Below are positions 1 to 4,676 of a stretch of DNA of 8,652 nt, piece by piece. Location of the stretch: positions 1 to 8,652 of the forward strand of contig JANQKX010000363.1 in the NCBI GenBank assembly GCA_028280915.1, given 5' to 3'. Origin of the DNA: Kiloniellaceae bacterium. GTDB lineage: Bacteria > Pseudomonadota > Alphaproteobacteria > Kiloniellales > Kiloniellaceae. Under the pieces are notes generated by a model. That model saw nothing but the letters and a program-made list of their open reading frames with translations. It ran no database searches and was not told the origin of the DNA. The first letter of the stretch is position 1. Every line of letters begins with the position of its first letter. A program made the translations under genes and the position numbers.

Positions 1-128
1 TCCAGCATGCGGACGGCAATCCGGTGGAGGATTTTTGGGCCTATGCCACGGAACGCTTCGAGCGCTGCAAGGCCCTCATGCAAGATCCCGCCTTTGCGGG
101 TCATATCGACGCCATCCGGCGCGGCTGA
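1..128 (+). CDS. C-terminal fragment of an unidentified protein
   Basis: An open frame enters from the left edge (codons begin at base 3) and ends at TGA 126-128, giving the last 41 residues of a protein. The visible tail is mostly polar and helical-looking (VEDFWAYATERFERCKAL, then QDPAFAGHIDAIRRG), with no membrane segment or motif I can assign to a family. It ends 34 bases before the stop of the convergent DUF3775 gene. The coding call rests on the open frame running to the edge, a codon choice like the neighbours, and the gap that would otherwise be empty. The start, length and function lie outside the window, and I do not recognise the protein. Confidence 0.6.
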   Translation, partial: QHADGNPVEDFWAYATERFERCKALMQDPAFAGHIDAIRRG

Positions 129-162
129 GTGTCTTCTGCCCGGTCTCTAACCGGTTGGACTG

Positions 163-552
163 TTATTCGTCTTCGCAGCTCAAGCCCAAGGCGGCCAGGC
201 CTTCTTGCAGGTAATCGGCCAGCAGCGGCGTGCCCATGACGTATTCGGCGGTGTGGTCGTTGCGGGCTTGATAGGCCTGGGTCCGCACTTCTTGCCAATC
301 ATCGGCGGACAATCCCTCGCGCCCCAGCCACATGAGGGCCACCAGATCGGTGCGTTCGTCCACGTTCAGGCCGTCGATGAAGGCCTTGATCTCCTCATCC
401 ACCGGGTCGTCCGGATAGTCCGCCAAGACCTCGAGCATGTGATCGTCGGAAGGATTGGAGCCCGGATCGGGCTCGACCGGCTCCACCTTGGCGTCGAATT
501 GATGAGCCTTGGCGACCAGGTAACAGACTTTTTCGAGGGGTATCTCCAACAT
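163..552 (-). CDS. DUF3775 domain-containing protein
   Basis: This 129-residue acidic, soluble protein has no signal peptide or membrane segment. The C-terminal two thirds (about residues 53-125) match my memory of the DUF3775 family: an EIKAFIDGLNVDE helix, then LVALMWLGREG, an acidic DDWQEV stretch, and the conserved ending HTAEYVMGTPLLADYLQEGLAALG. The family occurs mainly in Alphaproteobacteria and has no established function. The ATG at 552 is the only usable start: the frame upstream reaches a stop at 595-597 without another ATG, GTG or TTG. A GGAGG lies at 564-568, with a rather long 11-base spacer. The gene is apparently monocistronic, since 215 bases separate it from the patatin gene behind it. 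That gap carries FNR-like palindromes, so expression may respond to oxygen. Family assignment is from remembered conservation, not a search. Confidence 0.85.
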   Translation of the reverse strand: MLEIPLEKVCYLVAKAHQFDAKVEPVEPDPGSNPSDDHMLEVLADYPDDPVDEEIKAFIDGLNVDERTDLVALMWLGREGLSADDWQEVRTQAYQARNDHTAEYVMGTPLLADYLQEGLAALGLSCEDE

Positions 553-624
553 CGCCGACGGTGCCTCCCCAGTTTGATTGGGACATGCGGATCTTCACCT
601 TGTCCTGATCATCGGATGAGCGCT

Positions 625-638
625 TTGACACAGATCAT
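625..638 (-). promoter_or_regulatory. Weak FNR/FixK-like palindrome upstream of the DUF3775 gene
   Basis: On the + strand this reads TTGAC-ACAG-ATCAT, matching 8 of the 10 fixed positions of the FNR/Anr/FixK consensus TTGAT-N4-ATCAA. Read towards the DUF3775 gene it is ATGAT-CTGT-GTCAA. Its start is 84 bp from that of the better box at 709, close to eight helical turns. It would be weak on its own. No convincing -10 follows at the spacing expected for a class II site. Confidence 0.3.
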
Positions 639-679
639 TCGAAGGGATTTTTCCGATGTGTCCCGGTCCGTTGAGAGTT

Positions 680-694
680 GGGCCAAAAGGGCCC
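680..694. repeat. Small GC-rich inverted repeat between the two FNR-like boxes
   Basis: GGGCC, loop AAAAG, GGCCC: a perfect 5-bp stem with a 5-base loop, extendable by G-T pairing on one side. It lies downstream of the patatin gene (about 75 bases past its stop) and upstream of the DUF3775 gene. No T-run follows in either direction, so it is not a standard intrinsic terminator. It could be a weak 3' end for the patatin transcript or have no function. Confidence 0.3.
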
Positions 695-708
695 GGGTTG
701 TCCTTTGA

Positions 709-722
709 TTGACTTACATCAA
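709..722 (-). promoter_or_regulatory. FNR/FixK-like binding site upstream of the DUF3775 gene
   Basis: On the + strand this reads TTGAC-TTAC-ATCAA, 9 of 10 fixed positions of the FNR-family consensus TTGAT-N4-ATCAA. In the direction of the DUF3775 gene it is TTGAT-GTAA-GTCAA, with exactly the same half-sites, in the same orientation, as the box upstream of hemA (TTGAT-CAAG-GTCAA). It is intergenic: 45 bases past the patatin stop and 156 bases before the DUF3775 start. The only gene it could serve is the minus-strand DUF3775 gene, because no + strand gene lies nearby. No class II -10 is visible, so the mode of action is open. Confidence 0.5.
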
Positions 723-767
723 AATGTGTTTCCGTTTTTGTTCTCCTGAATGCCGACGGGCCCGATC

Positions 768-2033
768 CTATTCCTTGGGGGTTTCGATCTCCTCCAACGG
801 GGTTGTTTCGGCGGTGTAGTCCGGCGGAAACTCATGCCAGAGCGTGTCGTTCTTCAGCAGCTTCTGCCCTTCGGCAAAAAGCGCGGACATGAAGGCCGGA
901 TCGAATTGCTCCAGCGGCTCCGCCTCGAAGCTTTTTGGAATCCAGGTATAGCGGACCCCGACCGAATCCCGCTCGGCGATGGCGTGGATCTTATAGAGAT
1001 CACCCACCGTTTGGGCGTACCAAAGGGTGTTGAGGGAGGCGCTGCCGATTTCGTAAAACCGCGGCTCCACGACGGCGGGCGGCGGTATGATGGGCCCGTT
1101 GACAATGACATAGAGCTCCCGATTGATGTGGAAGCCGATCAATTCGTCCATCAGATAGTAGGGGATCTGCGGCGACAGGATGTTGACCTGGGAGGTGACC
1201 CCGCCGTCCACGTGCATTTCCTCGTAAATGCGCCCATTGGCTTCGACGGCGAAGAACACCGGCGGGAAGGCGATGGGAATGGCAGCCGATGCCAGGATGA
1301 TGTCGCGAAAGAGCTTTAACGACCCGGGCTGTTTCGAGGCCGCGATCTGTCCCATGTCCCACATGACCGAACGTCCCACGTCGATATTGGTCGTGCCCAC
1401 ATAAAGCACCCGGCCCTTGCGATACTCATCGCCGATTTTGTCGAGCACTTCCGGTGTGATGTAGTGCGCGATCTTTTCGGCCAGGGGGGCGGTATCGGCC
1501 AAGGCGCTGCCGGCGAGCAAGCCGGAAAAAACCGTGCTCTCCGCCACGTCCTCGGTCGATAAGGTGGTATAGACCTCCTCAAGTACGGGATCGTAGTCCG
1601 GCCCCAGAAAGGCAAAGGGCGCGATGATGGCGCCGGTGCTGATCCCGGTGACGCCGTCGAACATGGGGCGCTGCCCCGTCTCGGACCAAGCCGTCAGGAT
1701 GCCGGCGGAAAAGGCGCCATACTGGCCGCCGCCGGAAAGGGCGAGAAACTTCAGTCGGGGTGTTTGCCCCGCCTCGGCCGCCTCCCCGTAGCGGTCCTTG
1801 AGGCGGTCGGCGCGCCTCAGCATCAAGGCCTTGACCTTTTCGGCGTCGTTGTGGTCCCCCCAGACCCGCACATTCTTGAAACCGACCGGCGTCGCCTCGT
1901 CCATATAGGCGACAGGGACGCCGTTACGCGGCGGGTTTTGAGCGCAAGCCGCCAGCAAGGCCAGGCAGAGCAGGGAGACGGTCAATCGTGGGGCAGACCC
2001 GCCAGCTGTCAGCTTGTGACCAAACCACATCAT
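768..2033 (-). CDS. Patatin-like phospholipase family lipoprotein
   Basis: A predicted serine lipase or acyl hydrolase of the patatin family, anchored in the envelope. Numbering from the ATG at 2033 (421 residues), a hydrophobic stretch ends in the lipobox LAAC with Cys30 as the acylated residue. The following Ala, not Asp, suggests outer-membrane sorting in a Gram-negative cell. The patatin core begins near residue 95. SGGGQYG (about 100-106) is the glycine-rich oxyanion loop, GISTG (130-134) is the nucleophile elbow with catalytic Ser132, ASAAIPIAFPP (about 248-258) is the conserved block before the second catalytic motif, and VDGG supplies Asp276 of the Ser-Asp dyad. All catalytic elements are intact. 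A GTG at 2060 would add nine residues, but a strong GGAGGGGAG sits just before the ATG at 2033, which I prefer; an ATG at 2030 is also possible. It is divergent from hemA and looks monocistronic. Likely substrates are membrane phospholipids or other acyl esters; the biological role is unknown. Confidence 0.9.
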   Translation of the reverse strand: MMWFGHKLTAGGSAPRLTVSLLCLALLAACAQNPPRNGVPVAYMDEATPVGFKNVRVWGDHNDAEKVKALMLRRADRLKDRYGEAAEAGQTPRLKFLALSGGGQYGAFSAGILTAWSETGQRPMFDGVTGISTGAIIAPFAFLGPDYDPVLEEVYTTLSTEDVAESTVFSGLLAGSALADTAPLAEKIAHYITPEVLDKIGDEYRKGRVLYVGTTNIDVGRSVMWDMGQIAASKQPGSLKLFRDIILASAAIPIAFPPVFFAVEANGRIYEEMHVDGGVTSQVNILSPQIPYYLMDELIGFHINRELYVIVNGPIIPPPAVVEPRFYEIGSASLNTLWYAQTVGDLYKIHAIAERDSVGVRYTWIPKSFEAEPLEQFDPAFMSALFAEGQKLLKNDTLWHEFPPDYTAETTPLEEIETPKE

Positions 2034-2036
2034 CTT

Positions 2037-2045
2037 CTCCCCTCC
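2037..2045 (-). promoter_or_regulatory. Ribosome binding site that sets the patatin gene start
   Basis: On the minus strand this reads GGAGGGGAG. The GGAGG core (2041-2045) is 7 bases from the ATG at 2033. In the longer GTG-initiated reading (2060) these same bases would be codons, and that GTG has no comparable site at good spacing. This argues for the shorter protein. Confidence 0.7.
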
Positions 2046-2206
2046 GATACCGCTTTTCACCGCACCACCGTCCTTAAGGGCCCGTCAAGGATCGCGCGGC
2101 AAAGCCGTACAAAAAAGACCACCAACACTAATCCTGAACCCTGGACAAATGGAAGGCTGTGACGGCGCCAGGCTTCGATAGGAAGCGTCTGCCCGGGGCG
2201 CATTGA

Positions 2207-2251
2207 AAAACCGAAGCTGAAGCGTATATTTCAAATGAACTTCTCGGTTTT
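2207..2251. repeat. Inverted repeat in an AT-rich stretch, long spacer
   Basis: Arms AAAACCGA (2207-2214) and TCGGTTTT (2244-2251) are exact reverse complements separated by 29 bases. A few more bases pair if a 2-base bulge is allowed (GAAG against CTTC). The region between is AT-rich and codes for nothing evident. It could form a stem-loop or be two half-sites of an operator; chance is also plausible. Confidence 0.3.
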
Positions 2252-2331
2252 ATGAACAATCTATAGTAATGAGACTATGGAACCCCTGGGCCGAAGGCAA
2301 GGCTGTTTGGGGGGCGGGGCCGGTGATCAAA

Positions 2332-2349
2332 ATCCGGGTTTTTCCGGAT
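2332..2349. repeat. 18-bp inverted repeat upstream of the hemA control site
   Basis: Perfect arms ATCCGG and CCGGAT enclose a 6-base centre GTTTTT. It lies 36 bp upstream of the FNR-like box at 2386. No gene ends nearby on the + strand, so a terminator role is unlikely. The form fits a dimeric regulator site or a chance palindrome. Confidence 0.35.
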
Positions 2350-2385
2350 CCGCGACTTGATGGCGCCGCGCTTTTGTGATTGGAC

Positions 2386-2399
2386 TTGATCAAGGTCAA
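2386..2399 (+). promoter_or_regulatory. FNR/FixK-type binding site of the hemA promoter
   Basis: TTGAT-CAAG-GTCAA matches 9 of 10 fixed positions of the FNR/FnrL/FixK consensus TTGAT-N4-ATCAA. Its centre (2392.5) lies 41.5 bp upstream of about 2434, the start point predicted from the -10-like TAGGAT at 2423-2428. This is the class II activator arrangement. In Rhodobacter sphaeroides hemA is known to be controlled by FnrL, so an FNR-family site here is expected biologically. Which family member binds cannot be read from the site. Confidence 0.65.
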
Positions 2400-2422
2400 T
2401 GTTCAAAAAGCCAAAAACTGGC

Positions 2423-2428
2423 TAGGAT
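2423..2428 (+). promoter_or_regulatory. Predicted -10 element of hemA
   Basis: TAGGAT matches 4 of 6 positions of TATAAT, including the important T1, A2 and T6. It has no good -35, as expected for an activator-dependent promoter overlapped by the FNR-like box. The predicted start near 2434 leaves a leader of about 69 bases before the hemA ATG. Confidence 0.4.
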
Positions 2429-2489
2429 GCTGCCTTGTGCCGGGGACCGGTCTTCAGTTCCTGTGCCGCGGATGGAAATGCCGGTTCTC

Positions 2490-2495
2490 AGGAGG
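2490..2495 (+). promoter_or_regulatory. Ribosome binding site that sets the hemA start
   Basis: A consensus AGGAGG lies 7 bases before the ATG at 2503. It decides against the in-frame upstream start at 2380, which lies before the FNR-like box and would add 41 residues absent from the family. Confidence 0.85.
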
Positions 2496-2502
2496 AACCA
2501 CT

Positions 2503-3717
2503 ATGGACTACGAGGCCTTCTTTAAATCCCGCCTGCAAGCTTTGCAGGAGGAAGGCAACTATCGCATTTTTGCCGAGCTGGAACGGCGCGCCGGCCGCTT
2601 TCCCAACGCGAGGCAGTACCTGGGCGACGAAACCCGGGATGTGACCGTATGGTGCTCCAACGACTATCTGGGCATGGGCCAGAACCAGGCTGTGCTCGGC
2701 GCCATGACCGAGGCCTTGCGGTCTTGCGGCGCCGGGGCCGGCGGGACCCGCAATATCTCCGGCACCAACCACTACCACGTGCTGCTGGAGCGGGAGTTGG
2801 CGGATCTGCACCACAAGGAAGCCGCCCTGCTGTTCACCTCCGGCTATGTGTCCAACTTCGCCAGTTTGGGAACCCTGGCCAAGATGCTGCCCGGCTGTGT
2901 GGTGCTGTCCGATGAGTTGAACCATGCCTCCATGATCGAGGGTATTCGCCACTCCCGGGCGGAAAAGTGTATTTTCAAACATAATGACGTTGAGGATCTG
3001 GACCGGCAATTGGCGGCCATCGACAAGGATCGGCCTAAGCTGGTGGCTTTTGAAAGCGTCTATTCCATGGACGGGGATATCGCCCCCATCGCTGAAATCT
3101 GTGACGTGGCCGACAAGCATGGCGCCATGACCTATCTGGACGAAGTCCATGCGGTGGGCATGTACGGCCCCCGGGGCGGCGGCATTGCGGAGCGCGAGGG
3201 CCTGATGGACCGCCTGACGGTTATCGAGGGCACGCTGGCCAAGGCCTATGGGGTGATCGGCGGGTATATCGCCGCTTCGGCCGCCTTGTGTGACTTCGTG
3301 CGCTCCTTTGCCAGCGGATTCATCTTCACCACCGCGCTGCCGCCGGCCGTGGCCGCCGGGGCCCGGGTCGCGGTCAAGCACCTGAAGACCAGCGATCAGG
3401 AACGGGAGCAGCAGCGCCGGGCCGTCGCCGAGGTCCGCCGGCGCTTGGACAAGGTGGGCATTCCCCACAAGCCTAATCCCAGCCACATCATCCCGGTGAT
3501 GGTGGGCGACCCGGTAAAGTGTAAGGTGTTGAGCGATATCTTGCTGGACGACTACGGCATCTACGTCCAGCCCATCAACTATCCCACCGTGCCGCGGGGC
3601 ACGGAACGCCTGCGCATCACGCCGGGCCCCTTGCACAATGGTGATGACATCGATCGGCTCATCAAGGCCTTGAGCGACCTTTGGTCGCAGTGTGCCCTGT
3701 CCCGCGCGGTGGCCTGA
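2503..3717 (+). CDS. hemA: 5-aminolevulinate synthase (ALAS)
   Basis: This PLP-dependent cytoplasmic enzyme condenses glycine with succinyl-CoA to 5-aminolevulinate, the first step of tetrapyrrole synthesis by the Shemin (C4) route. The 404-residue length agrees with bacterial ALAS (about 400-409). The protein starts MDYEAFF and contains NYRIFAELER (about 19-28), the signature WCSNDYLGMG (50-59), GAGAGGTRNISGTNHYH (76-92), LNHASMIEGIRHS (139-151, with His141 expected to stack on PLP), LDEVHAVGMYG (212-222, with Asp213 and His216 at the cofactor), and EGTLAKAYG (242-250), whose Lys247 forms the Schiff base (Lys248 in R. capsulatus). The C-terminal domain carries YVQPINYPTVPRGTERLRITPGP, typical of ALAS as opposed to KBL or BioF relatives. 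No Cys-Pro heme regulatory motif is present. The gene has its own promoter region with an FNR-like site and converges on the hydrolase gene 27 bases downstream, so it is probably monocistronic. Confidence 0.97.
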   Translation: MDYEAFFKSRLQALQEEGNYRIFAELERRAGRFPNARQYLGDETRDVTVWCSNDYLGMGQNQAVLGAMTEALRSCGAGAGGTRNISGTNHYHVLLERELADLHHKEAALLFTSGYVSNFASLGTLAKMLPGCVVLSDELNHASMIEGIRHSRAEKCIFKHNDVEDLDRQLAAIDKDRPKLVAFESVYSMDGDIAPIAEICDVADKHGAMTYLDEVHAVGMYGPRGGGIAEREGLMDRLTVIEGTLAKAYGVIGGYIAASAALCDFVRSFASGFIFTTALPPAVAAGARVAVKHLKTSDQEREQQRRAVAEVRRRLDKVGIPHKPNPSHIIPVMVGDPVKCKVLSDILLDDYGIYVQPINYPTVPRGTERLRITPGPLHNGDDIDRLIKALSDLWSQCALSRAVA

Positions 3718-3744
3718 CCGGCCCGAACTCTCTTGAGCGGCCTG

Positions 3745-4539
3745 TTAGGCCCGGTTCAGGAAGGCTTGAACGTGGCTGAGGAAGCTTTGCTTATCCTCGG
3801 CATGCACCCAGTGGCCCGCCCCGGCCACAATCTCGATCTGTGACTTGGGAAACAGCCGGTGAATCAAGGCATGCTGCCCGGCGCGGACATAGTCCGATGC
3901 CCCGCCGGCGAGAAAAAGGGTGGGACCATCATAGCTGCGGTCCAGCACGGCTTCCGGAAAGCCGTTGATGCTGGTCATTTGGTCGGCAAGAGCGTCTAGA
4001 TTGAGCCGCCAGTGCAAGGCGCCGTCCTTGGTGACCAGGTTCTGGGTCAGGAAAGCCCGCACGCCGGGATCGGGCACCACCGGTGCCAGCTGGGCCTCCA
4101 CATTGGCGCGGCGTTTCACATCGGCCAAGGGAACCGATTGCATGGCCGTCACAAAAGCGCTCATGCCGCTCTCGTAAGGGATCGGGGCAATGTCCACCAC
4201 CGTGAGCGAGGCCAAGCGATTTGGATGGGTAAGGGCGGCGACCATGGCCGTCTTGCCGCCCATGCTATGGCCGATCACGTGGGCCCGATCCAGCCCTTGG
4301 GAATCCAAAAACCGGATGATATCGCCCGCCATGGCGGGGTAGTCCATCTGCGCGCTCCACGGTGACTCGCCGTGGTTGCGCAGGTCGACCGCATAGACGT
4401 CCCATGTTTGGGCCAGGTCCTTGGCGACCGAGGTCCAGTTCCGGGCCGAGCCAAATAGGCCGTGCAGGATCACAATCGGCGGATGGGCGGCGGTGTCACG
4501 ACCTTCCCCAGACGCACGGTATGCCAAATCAAGTGCCAT
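3745..4539 (-). CDS. Alpha/beta-fold hydrolase, ABHD11/YbfF-type
   Basis: A 264-residue cytoplasmic esterase-like protein, with no signal peptide. LHGLFGSARNW (about 25-35) gives the HG oxyanion motif with the FGSARNW extension typical of the YbfF/ABHD11 group. DLRNHGESP (52-60) follows. GHSMGG (90-95) is the nucleophile elbow with Ser92, GGASDYV holds the acid Asp216, and GAGHWVHAE holds His243, so the triad looks complete. The ATG at 4539 gives a typical family N-terminus (MALDLAYRASGEG). The frame stays open to an ATG at 4632, but the 31 extra residues (including RHVAVNRGCQSW) look non-homologous and would cover the tandem repeats and transporter promoter. No ribosome site precedes 4539; the mRNA may be leaderless. 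In vivo substrates of this group are poorly defined (short acyl esters and acyl-CoA thioesters in vitro). The gene is divergent from the transporter operon, and no functional link is evident. Confidence 0.9.
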   Translation of the reverse strand: MALDLAYRASGEGRDTAAHPPIVILHGLFGSARNWTSVAKDLAQTWDVYAVDLRNHGESPWSAQMDYPAMAGDIIRFLDSQGLDRAHVIGHSMGGKTAMVAALTHPNRLASLTVVDIAPIPYESGMSAFVTAMQSVPLADVKRRANVEAQLAPVVPDPGVRAFLTQNLVTKDGALHWRLNLDALADQMTSINGFPEAVLDRSYDGPTLFLAGGASDYVRAGQHALIHRLFPKSQIEIVAGAGHWVHAEDKQSFLSHVQAFLNRA

Positions 4540-4546
4540 GGATCTT

Positions 4547-4576
4547 GGTATAAACTGCCGCAAGGTCACCGTGCAA
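4547..4576 (-). promoter_or_regulatory. Possible promoter of the hydrolase gene, near-leaderless
   Basis: On the minus strand, TTGCAC (4571-4576) and TATACC (4547-4552) are separated by 18 bases, each matching 4 of 6 consensus positions. Only 7 bases lie between the -10 and the ATG at 4539. Transcription would therefore start at or within a base or two of the start codon. This would explain the missing Shine-Dalgarno sequence. Confidence 0.4.
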
Positions 4577-4579
4577 CCA

Positions 4580-4618
4580 ATTGACAGCCACGATTGACAG
4601 CCCCGATTGACAGCTACG
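4580..4618 (+). repeat. Three tandem 13-bp direct repeats with TTGACA cores
   Basis: Three abutting copies read ATTGACAGCCACG (4580-4592), ATTGACAGCCCCG (4593-4605) and ATTGACAGCTACG (4606-4618). They differ only at positions 10 and 11 of the unit. Each includes the perfect -35 hexamer TTGACA on the + strand. They lie between the divergent hydrolase and TRAP genes. The third copy supplies the -35 of the likely operon promoter; the other two have no -10 at workable spacing. The array may be a regulator binding site or a product of replication slippage. Confidence 0.9.
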
Positions 4619-4635
4619 TGGCGAGCGACCATAAG
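4607..4635 (+). promoter_or_regulatory. Probable promoter of the TRAP-lyase operon
   Basis: TTGACA (4607-4612, perfect) is followed after exactly 17 bases by CATAAG (4630-4635, 4 of 6 matches to TATAAT). The predicted start is near 4642, about 35 bases before the dctP ATG at 4677. The -35 sits inside the third 13-bp repeat, so a protein bound to the repeats would affect RNA polymerase directly. Confidence 0.5.
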
Positions 4636-4663
4636 CCTGGACCATGATCGAGCTTCTTCTTTC

Positions 4664-4670
4664 AGGTAGG
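4664..4670 (+). promoter_or_regulatory. Ribosome binding site that sets the dctP start
   Basis: AGGTAGG is followed by an A-run and then ATG at 4677, a 6-base spacer. It selects 4677 over the in-frame ATG at 4644. The latter lies almost at the predicted transcription start and would put a charged SGRKK stretch ahead of the signal peptide. Confidence 0.7.
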
Positions 4671-4676
4671 AAAAAA

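Larger units (their letters stand above)
2034..2502. other. Intergenic region between the divergent patatin and hemA genes
   Basis: A 469-base gap, locally more AT-rich than the coding DNA (especially about 2205-2275). I see no ORF with coding character and no tRNA. The frame open from 2380 into hemA is merely the upstream part of the hemA frame. The region holds the patatin ribosome site, two inverted repeats (2207-2251 and 2332-2349), an FNR-like box (2386-2399) with a matching -10 (2423-2428), and the hemA ribosome site. I found no convincing -35/-10 pair for the patatin gene. Confidence 0.7.

Noticed and set aside
140..154. CCGGT-CTCTA-ACCGG hairpin between the left-edge gene and the DUF3775 gene as a terminator
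   Set aside because: The stem is only 5 bp and no T-run follows on either strand. It may be chance in a GC-rich 34-base gap.
625..653. Sigma-70 promoter on the + strand beginning TTGACA at 625
   Set aside because: No -10 occurs at 16-18 bases, and no + strand gene lies downstream. The hexamer is better read as part of the weak FNR-like palindrome.
750..1319. 189-residue + strand open frame
   Set aside because: It lies wholly antisense to the patatin gene, whose catalytic motifs are intact. It has no family resemblance and arises from the high GC third-position bias.
2380..2502. Upstream in-frame extension of hemA starting at 2380
   Set aside because: The start lies before the FNR-like box and -10, has no ribosome site, and adds 41 residues not found in ALAS. 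The ATG at 2503 has a consensus AGGAGG.
2488..3636. 382-residue minus-strand open frame across hemA
   Set aside because: It is an antisense shadow of hemA, rich in G, H, Q and P, with no recognisable domain. hemA is unambiguous.
3739..3751. GGCCT-GTT-AGGCC hairpin between hemA and the hydrolase as a shared terminator
   Set aside because: A 5-bp stem with a 3-base loop, overlapping the hydrolase stop and lacking a T-run, is too weak to call.
4580..4618. CRISPR-like array
   Set aside because: The three 13-mers abut directly with no spacers, the units are far too short, and no cas gene is present.
4540..4632. N-terminal extension of the hydrolase to ATG 4632
   Set aside because: It would translate the tandem repeats and the transporter promoter, and does not resemble the family. 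The shorter form has the family N-terminus.
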